Shown here piece after piece: positions 1 through 7,903 of a stretch of 64,000 nucleotides of DNA. Numbering within the stretch: the stretch's first letter is position 1; every line of letters starts with the position of its first letter. The notes below the pieces were generated by a model. That model saw only the letters and a list, made by a program, of their open reading frames with translations, had not been told where the DNA came from and did not search any database. The DNA is from G963666535 sp963666535 (GTDB lineage Bacteria > Bacillota > Clostridia > Oscillospirales > Oscillospiraceae). Location of the stretch: assembly GCA_963666535.1 (NCBI GenBank), contig OY762913.1, positions 2,666,001 through 2,730,000 on the forward strand, read 5' to 3'. The translations under genes and the position numbers were made by a program.

Positions 1-1
1 C

Positions 2-118
2 GGCGACCCCTCCTCGGTGGAATTTTTCCATCGGGTCGGCTTGGATTACGTGTCCTGTTCCCCCTACCGTGTTCCCATTGCCAGGTTAGCCGCCGCGCAG
101 GCGGCGCTGAGGGCCTGA
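2..118 (+). CDS. ppdK: Pyruvate, phosphate dikinase, C-terminal end (partial)
   Basis: This is the last 38 codons of a gene entering from the left edge, with its stop at 116-118. The peptide reads GDPSSVEFFHRVGLDYVSCS and then PYRVPIARLAAAQAAL, which is the very conserved C-terminal end of PpdK/PEP synthase TIM-barrel domains, including the catalytic Cys in the SCSPYR motif. PpdK interconverts pyruvate, ATP and phosphate with phosphoenolpyruvate, AMP and pyrophosphate in the cytoplasm of many anaerobes. Nothing can be said of the N-terminal nucleotide-binding and phosphohistidine domains, which lie outside the window. Confidence 0.93.
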   Translation, partial: GDPSSVEFFHRVGLDYVSCSPYRVPIARLAAAQAALRA

Positions 119-191
119 GGGGCAATTTTTTGGACTCTTGTGAAAGGCTTGCCAGCGCAGGAAGTTCATGTAGTGCGATCAAGACTAAACG

Positions 192-242
192 GCAGGGGGC
201 TGAAGCTTAAACCAAACGTATGGTTCAGCTTCAGCCCCCTGC
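192..242. terminator. Long hairpin downstream of ppdK
   Basis: A 16-base arm (gcagggggctgaagct, 192-207) is repeated inverted at 227-242, and further pairing closes the loop. It sits 74 bases after the ppdK stop and is the likely transcript end. There is no clear T-run on either side, so it may be a processing or stability hairpin instead. Confidence 0.6.
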
Positions 243-391
243 TTGGGTTAAAAATTGCATCTCAAAAGAAGAAGTTTGGGACAGACGGAACATAACAGCC
301 GCTTTTTTGTGGTTGCAATGAAAAAAGCATGCCGTAATTCGGCACATTTGACCATACACACTTTTAGGTGATATCGACAAAAAACCGTTTA

Positions 392-420
392 TTTACAAAC
401 CGTATCATGTGGGTTATTGT
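392..420 (+). promoter_or_regulatory. Putative sigma-A promoter for the URO-D-like gene
   Basis: TTTACA (392-397) and TATTGT (415-420) are separated by 17 bases, about 130 bases upstream of the preferred start of the next gene. This is a moderate match to the vegetative consensus in an otherwise empty intergenic stretch (243-551). Confidence 0.35.
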
Positions 421-551
421 TAAACTATCAATCAGTTCCTGCCAAGATTGCAAGCTGCCATTTTAGTTAATGTGGGTGCTGAATACGCCGTCTTACTGCG
501 GGAAAGCGCATGAGATTGAGAAAAACGTATGAAATTTGGGGAGGAATTGCT

Positions 552-1538
552 TTGCTATCTTTAAAAGAAAATGTGTATGAAACGCTGAAACACGGTAAAC
601 CAGACGCTTTTGTCAACTCGTGGGAGCCTTTCCGTCAGGCATGGGATCCAATTTTCTCCTATATGTTTCCGGTTACACCAGGCCAAACTGGAGTAAATCC
701 CTGGGGAACTGTGCTCTACTGGGGAGAAGAAGAGCCTGGCATTATGCCAATGGTTGATGACCAGAACAAGGTCTGCCCCGATGTGACCCGGTGGCGTGAA
801 TATTGTAAGGCGCCCGACCTTGACAACGCCCCCCTGGACTGGACACAGGCCAAAGCCGATGCCGAAAAGATCCGGGCAGACGGCAAGTTTGTTATGGTCT
901 GGTCCTGCACGGGCCTCTTTGAAACCTGCCACTATTTGATGGGTTTTGAAGACACGCTCTGCAACTTTTTGGAAGAGCCGGAAGCGATGCATGAACTGAT
1001 CGCCTATCTCACCGAATTCAAGAAGAAGCAGGTGCAGATGCTGATTGACAATCTGAATCCCGATGTCGTTTTGTTCCACGACGACTGGGGTTCCAAGAAC
1101 ACCATGTTTACATCGCCGGAGGTTTGGCGTGAATTCTTCAAGGAACCTTATCGAGATATCTATGGCATGATGAAGAAGCAGGGCATCATCACCATGCATC
1201 ACTCCGATACCTATTGTCAGCCCATCGTCAAGGATATGGTTGAAATTGGTATTGATATTTGGGAGGGCACCCTTCCCTCCAACGACATCCAGCAGATCAA
1301 GAAGGACACCGATTATAAGTTGACACTCATGGGCGGTGTTGACGCGTCGGTGGTTGACCACAAAGATTGGAGCGAGGATGTCGTTCGCGCCGAGGTTGCG
1401 CGCGCCTGCCGCGAGTATTCCGAGGGCGGCTGCTTTATTCCCTGCCTAACCTATGGCGGAGAAGGAAGCATTTTCCCGGGTGTCAATGACTGCATCATGG
1501 ATGAAATCCGAAACCAAAATAAGTTTTATTTTAAATAA
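552..1538 (+). CDS. Uroporphyrinogen decarboxylase-family (URO-D) methyltransferase-like protein
   Basis: The protein has a URO-D fold of the kind found in corrinoid-dependent methyltransferases (MtaA, CmuA) and O-demethylase partners rather than heme synthesis. The motif MHHSDTYCQPIV followed by GIDIWEG, and a downstream Cys in GGCFIPCL, fit the His/Cys zinc site of the methyltransferase branch. The frame is open from an ATG at 510, but the TTG at 552 has GGGGAGG at 538-544 with 7-base spacing and gives the N-terminus MLSLKENVYETLKHGKPD usual for the family, so I choose it (328 residues). No corrinoid protein or activator gene lies next to it, so the substrate is unknown. A bidirectional terminator follows at 1626. 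Confidence 0.8.
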   Translation: MLSLKENVYETLKHGKPDAFVNSWEPFRQAWDPIFSYMFPVTPGQTGVNPWGTVLYWGEEEPGIMPMVDDQNKVCPDVTRWREYCKAPDLDNAPLDWTQAKADAEKIRADGKFVMVWSCTGLFETCHYLMGFEDTLCNFLEEPEAMHELIAYLTEFKKKQVQMLIDNLNPDVVLFHDDWGSKNTMFTSPEVWREFFKEPYRDIYGMMKKQGIITMHHSDTYCQPIVKDMVEIGIDIWEGTLPSNDIQQIKKDTDYKLTLMGGVDASVVDHKDWSEDVVRAEVARACREYSEGGCFIPCLTYGGEGSIFPGVNDCIMDEIRNQNKFYFK

Positions 1539-1625
1539 TGTCTGCTGAACAAAATAAAAACTGAATCATATCAATGCTCCCAAGCTGTTTTGTTTTGTCA
1601 GGGGAAAGGTTTTTTTGCTGACTAC

Positions 1626-1690
1626 AATAAAGCAGGGCGTTGGTTGCACAGTTCACTCGTGAATTTGTGTACCCAACGCCCTGCTTTATT
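1626..1690. terminator. Bidirectional intrinsic terminator
   Basis: The 18-base arm aataaagcagggcgttgg at 1626-1643 is perfectly repeated inverted at 1673-1690, flanked by A-rich and T-rich ends (cttta ttttg). It ends the URO-D-like transcript and separates it from the acetate transporter. Confidence 0.8.
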
Positions 1691-1696
1691 TTGTAA

Positions 1697-1725
1697 TTGC
1701 ATTCCAAAACTCCTTATGGTAACAT
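1697..1725 (+). promoter_or_regulatory. Putative promoter of the acetate transporter gene
   Basis: TTGCAT (1697-1702) and TAACAT (1720-1725) are 17 bases apart, immediately after the terminator and 30 bases before the start codon at 1756. Confidence 0.45.
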
Positions 1726-1755
1726 ACCAAAGATAAAAAAAATTTGGAGGACATT

Positions 1756-2322
1756 ATGACAACAGAGAAAATAACACCGCAGCTCGCAAATCCCGGCCCT
1801 TTAGGCCTTTTAGGCTTTGGTATGACGACCATCTTGCTCAACCTGCACAACGCCGGTCTCATCCCGCTTTCCAGTGTTATTATTGCAATGGGCTTTGCGT
1901 TGGGGGGACTGGCACAAATCATTGCAGGAATCATGGAGTTTAAAAAGAATAATACATTCGGAGCAACTGCTTTTACAGCCTATGGTCTGTTCTGGTGGTC
2001 ACTGATCGCAATTATCATCCATCCGTTTGGTTCTTCTGTTGCCGCCGCCGATTCAAGCAGCATGGGCTTTTATTTGCTGCTCTGGGGCATTTTCACCTTG
2101 TTCATGTATATTGGCACATTAAAACATAATCGGGCTACCCAAGTTGTATTTCTCTCTCTGGCGGTTTTATTTTTCCTTCTGTCCGCCGGCGATTTCACAG
2201 AGTCCCACCTCATTAAGACGATAGCGGGATGGGAAGGAATTTTTTGCGGGGTCTCCGCAGTATATAACAGCATGGCGCAGATCATAAACCATGAGTACGG
2301 CAAAAAGATATTGCCACTATGA
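1756..2322 (+). CDS. satP: Acetate/succinate transporter, AceTr (GPR1/FUN34/YaaH) family
   Basis: An integral membrane protein of 188 residues with six predicted hydrophobic segments. The family signature NPGPLGLLGFGMTT is near residue 13, followed by ILLNLHNAG, which in SatP-type proteins lines the anion path. The family moves acetate or succinate with protons across the cytoplasmic membrane. The start at 1756 is chosen because GGAGG lies at 1746-1750 with 5-base spacing; an upstream TTG at 1744 overlaps that ribosome site. It is transcribed alone, between the terminator at 1626 and the hairpin at 2392. The symbol is by family resemblance. Confidence 0.88.
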   Translation: MTTEKITPQLANPGPLGLLGFGMTTILLNLHNAGLIPLSSVIIAMGFALGGLAQIIAGIMEFKKNNTFGATAFTAYGLFWWSLIAIIIHPFGSSVAAADSSSMGFYLLLWGIFTLFMYIGTLKHNRATQVVFLSLAVLFFLLSAGDFTESHLIKTIAGWEGIFCGVSAVYNSMAQIINHEYGKKILPL

Positions 2323-2391
2323 ATTTAAGTGGTTTCTAAAACCAGCGTGACCGTTTTTTGCAATTAGCGCACAATGAAATAGGAAGAAGCT

Positions 2392-2428
2392 TAACGGCGG
2401 CAGCGGGAAAATTCCGCTGCCGCCGTTA
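2392..2428. terminator. GC-rich hairpin between convergent genes
   Basis: A 15-base arm (taacggcggcagcgg, 2392-2406) pairs with 2414-2428 around a 7-base loop. It lies between the convergent transporter and c-di-GMP genes and probably serves both, although T-runs are weak. Confidence 0.6.
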
Positions 2429-2512
2429 CAAAATTCGTGAGAAAAAAGGAGTGAGAAAATTTTTCATCAGAGAAAATGATTTTTCCTCTTTTGGCCGTGG
2501 AATGCCAAGCTC

Positions 2513-5287
2513 TTATTTCTGCTGTCGTTGCGCGCGCATCATTTGCACAAATAATGCAGTAATTTGGGGGTCAAATCGCTTTCCTGCATTTTCTTGGAGT
2601 GTCTGCAGTGCTTCCAACTTGCACGTTTGGGTGCAAGTTCCGTAATTTGTCATGCGGTCATAGGCTTCTGCAATGGAAATAATTCTTGCAATTCGCGCAA
2701 TTTCCTCCCCCTTGAGCCCCTTCGGATATCCTGTTCCGTCCCAGCGTTCGTGATGTCCGCAAACGCCGTTTGCCAAATCCGACGTGTCCTCGGACAAGTT
2801 CAAAATCCGGTACCCAACGGCAGGATGCTGCCGCATCATTTCCCGTTCCGCTTCCGTAAGCGTTTCCGGACTTTTCCCGAGGATGGTTTCGCTCAGGGCG
2901 ATTTTGCCGATATCATGCAGGTATCCGGCCTCGCGCAGCTTTTTAATCTCCGGTTCCGGCAGCCCCATCGCAGTGCCCAGTTCTTCGCACATTCGTCCAA
3001 CTTTCTGAGAATGCCATTTTTCTCTTGGGCTTCTTACGTGCAAGGTTTTTATCATGCTTTCAATTGCGTCAACGCTGAAGTTCTGTTTGGAAACGGCCTT
3101 TTCCTTATACATTTCGTTCTCGGCGGTTTCCATCACCTTTTCCATTCTCTGATACGACTTAAACTTGGTATCAACCCCAAGCGCCATACTACAAGAAATG
3201 ACATTGATCTTTTGATGTGAAAATTCGGTTTTCAGTCTCGTGGCCAGAATTTCGGCATCCTCCGGCCTAGTTTGTGGAAGAAGAACGGCAAACTCATCCC
3301 CCCCAACACGGGCTGCAATATCCCCTTCTCGGCAGTTCCCGTTCAGCACGGCTGCGGCATTCATAATCAGCTCATCTCCGGCCGAGTGTCCAAACGTGTC
3401 GTTTACCATTTTCAACCCGTTGATGTCAATGAATATGACGGAGATAGGAAGATTGGACTCTATATCCTTCGCCTTCAGTTCATGTTCAAAGCACCTTCTG
3501 TTCATGAGGCCCGTCATGGAATCGTGGCAGCTTAAAAACCTGACCTGCTCCTCGTCCTTCTTTCGCTCTGTAATGTCCACAAATGTTAACACCGAGCCCA
3601 CAATCTGACCGTTTCGGCATTGCGGAAGGGCACGGTATTCGGCGTCAAAGCAAGTCCAATCAGATCTCCATAAGACCTCTTCGCTGGAATGCACGCCCTC
3701 TCCGCGCCGGATTGCCTGTATGATCGGACACGCTTCCTTCGGAAATGGAGTCCCATCCTTTAGACTATGATGAATCAGGTCATGCATATCCTTCCCCAGA
3801 AGATCTTTCTGACTGGTATACCCCAACAGGTTCAGGCAGCTTTCGTTGCAAAAGGTGCAGAGCCCCTCCAAATCCGTTCCGTATATCGCCTCGGCGGTGC
3901 TGTCAAGGATCAGGCGAAGCTGATTTTGGTTTTCCTCCAGAACTTTATTTGTTTTATGTAGCTCTTCTGTTCTTAACGCTACTGTGTCCTCCAAATGATT
4001 AATTAAACGCTGCATGTTGTTGGCAACCTTGTTAAAGGATTCGGATATCCTACCGATTTCGTCGGTTCTGGCGATGGATATTCTCTGAGACAAATCGCCG
4101 GCGGAAAACTTCTCAGCTTTCATCAATAACTCTTTGATGGGCTTTAGCAGCCTTCGCGCAATGAAATAGTAAATGAAAAAAGATACCAAAACGGCAATTA
4201 CAACAAGAACCCCGGCCAGCCTAATATTCCGAAACAATTCAGCAGTCAGCAGGCTTTCCGGCACTGCGGAAATAATCAGCCAGCTCAGGCCCGCCTGATT
4301 ATATTCCTGAATATTGACAAACAGGCCGTTGGTTTTCCCGTTGAGGAAAATGACAGGGTCTCCTGCTGCCACATACTGACGGTAAGCTGCCTGTATTTCG
4401 GGATTGGTCAAGTTCGCGAGTGTTTTCCGCTCCAGCGACCCATCAGCCAGGACGTTAAAATTGTCCTCTTTAACAGAGCTTGCGATTAAATACCCGGAAT
4501 CCTTTTCCACGATGAAAGCGTATGCGTGATTTCTGCTTACAATGCTCTCCAGTTCTTTTCCTATGCCTGTCAGAAGCATATGTGCTCCAAGAACGCCCGC
4601 CAATTCGCCTTGATCCGTGTACACCGGGCAAGCGACAGATACGGCCAAATCGTCCATTACGAAATGCTTATAAACAGGGGAAAATGCAAGAGTTCCGGCT
4701 TCTGCCGCAGTCTGGTACCAAGCTCTTGTGCGGGGATCGAATTTGCCCGCGTTTACCGTGAGGTTGCCGGCGGTCAGATCGTCCTTCACCGAATAGTACC
4801 AGGATTCTCCGCCTGTTCCAGCGTCGTTTCTCATGATTTCAATCACGCCGTTTTCATTCCTGCGCGCCCCGTAATATTCTCCATCTTCCGTGCCGTAGCT
4901 AAAACTGTATACCTCTTCCTCACATGAACTTAACGCGCCGACAAAAAATCTTTCTCGCATGTCCTCATTGGCCAAATCAAAAATATTGTTTTCAATGATT
5001 TTTTGATTGACATCAATGATCGTAACGGGAAACTGCAAAAACGAATCAATTTGACTAGCTATATCCTGATTGATGTGTTGGGCGCTGTCCTTTGTTGTTG
5101 CGCTGATCGATATTCTCCAGTTGGAAAAAACGATACCTCCGATGACGCTGACCGAAATAAGCAGCAGCAGAATAAATGTCGTCACCCATATTGTGGTGAT
5201 TGAGACGCTTTTGCGATCCGGCTTTTTTTTCATACTGTCTATCATCTCTAACTCAATCAAGATTTTTTGCAGACATAGGCTGCTCAA
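2513..5287 (-). CDS. Membrane sensor with dCache, HAMP, PAS, GGDEF and HD-GYP domains (c-di-GMP turnover)
   Basis: The order from the N-terminus is: membrane helix (about 28-55), extracellular dCache sensor (about 60-340) with the DPRTRAWYQ motif, second helix (about 355-378), HAMP (about 378-430), PAS (about 450-570), GGDEF (about 585-730) and HD-GYP (about 750-915). The GGDEF active site RVGGDEF is intact and has an RxxD inhibitory site (REGD) five residues before it. HD-GYP residues HDIGK, HHERWDGTGYPKGLKGEEI are also intact. So the protein could both synthesise c-di-GMP and degrade it to pGpG or GMP. The start is uncertain: ATGs at 5287, 5245 and 5233 are in frame, and the last (MKKKPDRKS) gives the most usual N-terminus. 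It is the only c-di-GMP enzyme visible in the window. Confidence 0.9.
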   Translation of the reverse strand: MSSLCLQKILIELEMIDSMKKKPDRKSVSITTIWVTTFILLLLISVSVIGGIVFSNWRISISATTKDSAQHINQDIASQIDSFLQFPVTIIDVNQKIIENNIFDLANEDMRERFFVGALSSCEEEVYSFSYGTEDGEYYGARRNENGVIEIMRNDAGTGGESWYYSVKDDLTAGNLTVNAGKFDPRTRAWYQTAAEAGTLAFSPVYKHFVMDDLAVSVACPVYTDQGELAGVLGAHMLLTGIGKELESIVSRNHAYAFIVEKDSGYLIASSVKEDNFNVLADGSLERKTLANLTNPEIQAAYRQYVAAGDPVIFLNGKTNGLFVNIQEYNQAGLSWLIISAVPESLLTAELFRNIRLAGVLVVIAVLVSFFIYYFIARRLLKPIKELLMKAEKFSAGDLSQRISIARTDEIGRISESFNKVANNMQRLINHLEDTVALRTEELHKTNKVLEENQNQLRLILDSTAEAIYGTDLEGLCTFCNESCLNLLGYTSQKDLLGKDMHDLIHHSLKDGTPFPKEACPIIQAIRRGEGVHSSEEVLWRSDWTCFDAEYRALPQCRNGQIVGSVLTFVDITERKKDEEQVRFLSCHDSMTGLMNRRCFEHELKAKDIESNLPISVIFIDINGLKMVNDTFGHSAGDELIMNAAAVLNGNCREGDIAARVGGDEFAVLLPQTRPEDAEILATRLKTEFSHQKINVISCSMALGVDTKFKSYQRMEKVMETAENEMYKEKAVSKQNFSVDAIESMIKTLHVRSPREKWHSQKVGRMCEELGTAMGLPEPEIKKLREAGYLHDIGKIALSETILGKSPETLTEAEREMMRQHPAVGYRILNLSEDTSDLANGVCGHHERWDGTGYPKGLKGEEIARIARIISIAEAYDRMTNYGTCTQTCKLEALQTLQENAGKRFDPQITALFVQMMRAQRQQK

Positions 5288-5349
5288 TCGCTTCGGAACA
5301 GGGTTATTCGGCTTTTGTTGTACCGCTCATTGGATCGTATCTGGATTAA

Positions 5350-5392
5350 ATTATATCCTAATAATCCTGGGGATGTCCAGACTAATTAGTCT
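5350..5392 (-). promoter_or_regulatory. Putative promoter with a 14-bp palindrome for the GGDEF/HD-GYP gene
   Basis: On the minus strand TGGACA (5379-5374) and TATAAT (5355-5350) are 18 bases apart. A perfect palindrome agactaattagtct (5379-5392) abuts the -35 hexamer and is placed where a dimeric regulator would bind. The regulator is unknown. Confidence 0.45.
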
Positions 5393-5484
5393 TCAAAAAA
5401 TAACCCGAATCTTTCCATTCGTCCGTTGTGTGTTTTCGTACGCAGCACACTTCCCATTCAGCCGGTTTGAACTGCGCGCACAGC

Positions 5485-5520
5485 AAATGCAGGATGTCGG
5501 CTGTGCAACATCCTGCATTT
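5485..5520 (-). terminator. Hairpin downstream of the first chemoreceptor gene
   Basis: The arm aaatgcaggatgt at 5485-5497 is repeated inverted at 5508-5520. A longer version of the same hairpin lies after the second chemoreceptor gene (7782-7832), so it travelled with the duplication. It probably ends the transcript of the gene at 5601-7277. Confidence 0.6.
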
Positions 5521-5600
5521 TCTTGTTGTGGAGCCGGCTGCGTCCAACGCCGACTGTTCTACTTATTTTATAAACTGCCGCCGGATGACAAGCCGGCAGA

Positions 5601-7277
5601 TTACAGCTTAAACACGCCGATAATCGTTTTCAGGCTGTCGGCTTGACCGGAAAGCTCTTCGCTGGCAGCCGCGCATTCCTCCGAGACCGCAGCATTACTT
5701 TGCACGACCTGTGAAACCTGCATGATTCCCTGATTGATCTGTTCCAGCCCCGCCGCCTGCTCATTTGATGCGGTGGCAATGGAATTGATCAGTTCGGACG
5801 CTTCTGCGATTCCCGATACGATCTTGCCCAGTGCCCCTGCCGTCTCGTTTGCAATCTTAGTTCCGGTTTGGACCTTTTTGATGGAGGCTCCAATCAAATC
5901 AGTTGTTTCCTTGGCTGCTCTGCTGGACTGCGCCGCCAAATTTTTAACTTCCTCTGCTACCACGGCAAACCCCTTGCCCTGTTGTCCGGCGCGGGCCGCC
6001 TCCACCGCCGCATTGAGCGCCAAAATGTTTGTCTGGAATGCAATATCCTCAATTACCTTAATGATTTTACCAATGCTGTCTGAAGATTCGTTGATTTCAT
6101 CCATCGCGGTGAGCATCTCGGCCATTTGGCCGTTCCCCTCTTCCGCGTCCCGTTTAATACTCTTTGCAAGCTTGTCGGTTGTTTGGGCGTTCTGGGCATT
6201 TTGGGTGGTCTGAGTGGTAATTTCCTCCAAGGATGCCGTCAGCTCCTCCACCGCGCTGGCCTGTTCCGTGGCGCCCTGGGAAAGCGACATGCTGGACCCG
6301 GCCACCAGTTTGGACCCCGAATCCACCTGGTCGGAGGACGTGACGATGGAAGACGCAAGCGCGTGGAATTCCCCCACCAGTTCGGTCAAAGCCTTCCCCA
6401 TGACATCAAACTCCGATCTGACCGTTATAACCGTGGTCAGGTCGCCACTGGCAATTGCCTGGGTCTTCTGTGCCTGCTCAGCTGTGCTTGCAATTACCTT
6501 GTTGAAAGAACCCGCAAGCGTTCCCACCTCATCTTTTCTTTGCGACAAAAGCAGGTCCTTTTCCTCAATGACTTTTTTCACATCAATATCCCCGACCGCC
6601 AACAGTTCTGCAAAAGCGGCAAACTTTTGCATCGGCTTGCTGATGATACCGGATATATACTTGGCCAGAAGCATGGCGGTAACAAAGGATATGACCATTA
6701 CAGCAAGCATCATGATCACGGTATTTCGCGCATTTGCCGCGTTATCGGCAGCTGTTTTGGATGCTGCTGCTGAAACCTGCTCAAACAATGTTGAGAACTC
6801 ATCCCGCAGCGTGGTTCCCAACGTGACAATTGATTGATCAAGCGCTAGCGTTTCTCCTTTAAGCGCAGCCTCGTTCATTTCGGTCATGGCCGGTTTGTAC
6901 GTATCCCAGTCTTCCTGTATCTGGGTAAGAAGCGCAGTGATTTCGGGATCTTTCATGGTTTCATGACATTGGGCAAGAAGTTCGTCCATTTGACTGAAAT
7001 TATCGTTTAATTCAGCCACAATTTGTTCCAAAGAAGCCTGATCCTCTGCGTACAAGCGCTTCAGGCTGTTGTATCGTATTTGCATAAATATAACACCAGC
7101 GTCTCCGGCATACTGAAGACCTACTGTATCTTCCTCATAAAGTGTGGTGTCGTTGCTTTTTATGGAAGTTATTCCAATAATGCCAACAGCACCTACAAGG
7201 AGCGACAAGATAGCCACGATTAAAAACCCAGTAATTAGCTTTTTGGAAATTTCCGCATTCTCAAACCACTTTTTCAT
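5601..7277 (-). CDS. Methyl-accepting chemotaxis protein (4HB_MCP sensor)
   Basis: A class-I transmembrane chemoreceptor of 558 residues. It has a helix near the N-terminus (about 10-30), a four-helix-bundle periplasmic-type sensor (about 35-180), a second helix (about 185-207), HAMP (about 208-265) and a long cytoplasmic coiled-coil signalling domain. The hairpin tip motif, which binds CheW/CheA, reads IAFQTNILALNAAVEAARAG. The start MKKWFENAEISKK at 7277 is preferred over a TTG-type start upstream (7319) because it is shared exactly with the second copy and has a purine-rich site (aaggggtat) before it. No chemotaxis kinase genes are nearby. The ligand is unknown. Confidence 0.92.
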   Translation of the reverse strand: MKKWFENAEISKKLITGFLIVAILSLLVGAVGIIGITSIKSNDTTLYEEDTVGLQYAGDAGVIFMQIRYNSLKRLYAEDQASLEQIVAELNDNFSQMDELLAQCHETMKDPEITALLTQIQEDWDTYKPAMTEMNEAALKGETLALDQSIVTLGTTLRDEFSTLFEQVSAAASKTAADNAANARNTVIMMLAVMVISFVTAMLLAKYISGIISKPMQKFAAFAELLAVGDIDVKKVIEEKDLLLSQRKDEVGTLAGSFNKVIASTAEQAQKTQAIASGDLTTVITVRSEFDVMGKALTELVGEFHALASSIVTSSDQVDSGSKLVAGSSMSLSQGATEQASAVEELTASLEEITTQTTQNAQNAQTTDKLAKSIKRDAEEGNGQMAEMLTAMDEINESSDSIGKIIKVIEDIAFQTNILALNAAVEAARAGQQGKGFAVVAEEVKNLAAQSSRAAKETTDLIGASIKKVQTGTKIANETAGALGKIVSGIAEASELINSIATASNEQAAGLEQINQGIMQVSQVVQSNAAVSEECAAASEELSGQADSLKTIIGVFKL

Positions 7278-7357
7278 ATTCCCATACCCCTTCTTTTTCA
7301 ACAACATTAGCCAGATCATTTGCTTGCAAGCTTTTCCGCGCTTTTCCTATATCGACC

Positions 7358-7500
7358 AAACAAGCCCCTAGTTAATCCGGGATATCCACGCAGGAAATTG
7401 TCATGCTTCAAAAACACTATCCACAATCAAAGCAAGCCATTCGCCACTCAAGTTCACCGCCTTGCGCATGCCTGCCGTCAAACTCCTTTCCCTTTATTTA
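7358..7500 (-). other. Conserved leader block of chemoreceptor 1 (possible structured RNA)
   Basis: This 143-base block is repeated with no indel at 9798-9940 in front of the second receptor. On the minus strand GCAGG near the 5' side and CCTGC near the 3' side are invariant and could close a stem. A 22-codon frame (7469-7401) is open in both copies, but five of the six codon differences change the amino acid and its ribosome site is 13 bases away, so peptide coding is doubtful. The core does not match c-di-GMP-I or -II riboswitches as I know them. Confidence 0.4.
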
Positions 7501-7601
7501 GCGGGAAGCTTCGCCTTCTTAACGTAGATACCCGTTCCCCTTCGCTTGATGTTCGCTTAAAATTGGAACTGACGTCCTTTTCTTCCTTTTATTTCTATGT
7601 T

Positions 7602-7627
7602 AATCTATATATCGATTCATTTCGACA
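7602..7627 (-). promoter_or_regulatory. Promoter-like block with a Spo0A-box-like heptamer, receptor 1
   Basis: On the minus strand the block reads ATGTCGAAATGAATCGATAT followed by ATAG and is conserved before receptor 2. TGTCGAA (7627-7621) matches the Spo0A box TGNCGAA; CGATAT resembles the right half of a sigma-D (sigma-28) -10 element, but no correctly spaced TAAA is present. A seven-base match can occur by chance. Confidence 0.35.
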
Positions 7628-7781
7628 TTTAACCACAGTCAGTTTTGAAAACTTTTAACCCTTCACCTTGGAAACGGTTATCCCTATCATGTGCCCACTT
7701 TTGTTTCTGTTCGGCTTCTTGGGGTACCATCAGCATCCCCGCCAGCACATGGCACCTCCACTACCGGGGAGCGGTCCCCAA

Positions 7782-7832
7782 GCAAAACAAATGCAGGATG
7801 TTGGCTGCGCCAACATCCTGCATTTGTTTTGC
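7782..7832 (-). terminator. Near-perfect 24-bp hairpin downstream of chemoreceptor 2
   Basis: The 24-base arm at 7782-7805 is repeated perfectly inverted at 7809-7832 with a 3-base loop. On the minus strand the distal arm ends in ttgttttgc, giving a T-rich tail. It ends the second receptor transcript. Confidence 0.75.
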
Positions 7833-7903
7833 CGAGCAGGCTGCGTCCGGTGCCTGCTATTTTGCGTGTCTTGGTGAAGTACGCGTGATGAAAATCTGAT
7901 GGA

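Larger units (their letters stand above)
5485..7720 (-). repeat. Copy 1 of a tandem ~2.3-kb duplication (chemoreceptor unit)
   Basis: This unit and that at 7782-10170 share, in the same order, a 3' hairpin containing atgcaggatgt, a chemoreceptor gene, a 143-base leader block without indels, a promoter-like block with ATGTCGAAAT, and a distal segment (around 7690-7720 and 10130-10165) containing ctgttcggctt. The second copy carries about 160 extra bases between leader block and coding start. Confidence 0.75.

Noticed and set aside
561..1361. Long open frame antisense to the URO-D-like gene
   Set aside because: It mirrors the codons of a well-recognised protein, has no ribosome site and shows no domain.
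7401..7469. 22-codon leader peptide before chemoreceptor 1 (and 9841-9909 before copy 2)
   Set aside because: The frame is kept, but five of six codon differences change the residue and the ribosome site is 13 bases away.
7358..7500. c-di-GMP riboswitch in the chemoreceptor leaders
   Set aside because: GCGCAAGGC superficially resembles the GEMM core, but GGCAAACC and GGACGCAAAGCC are absent.
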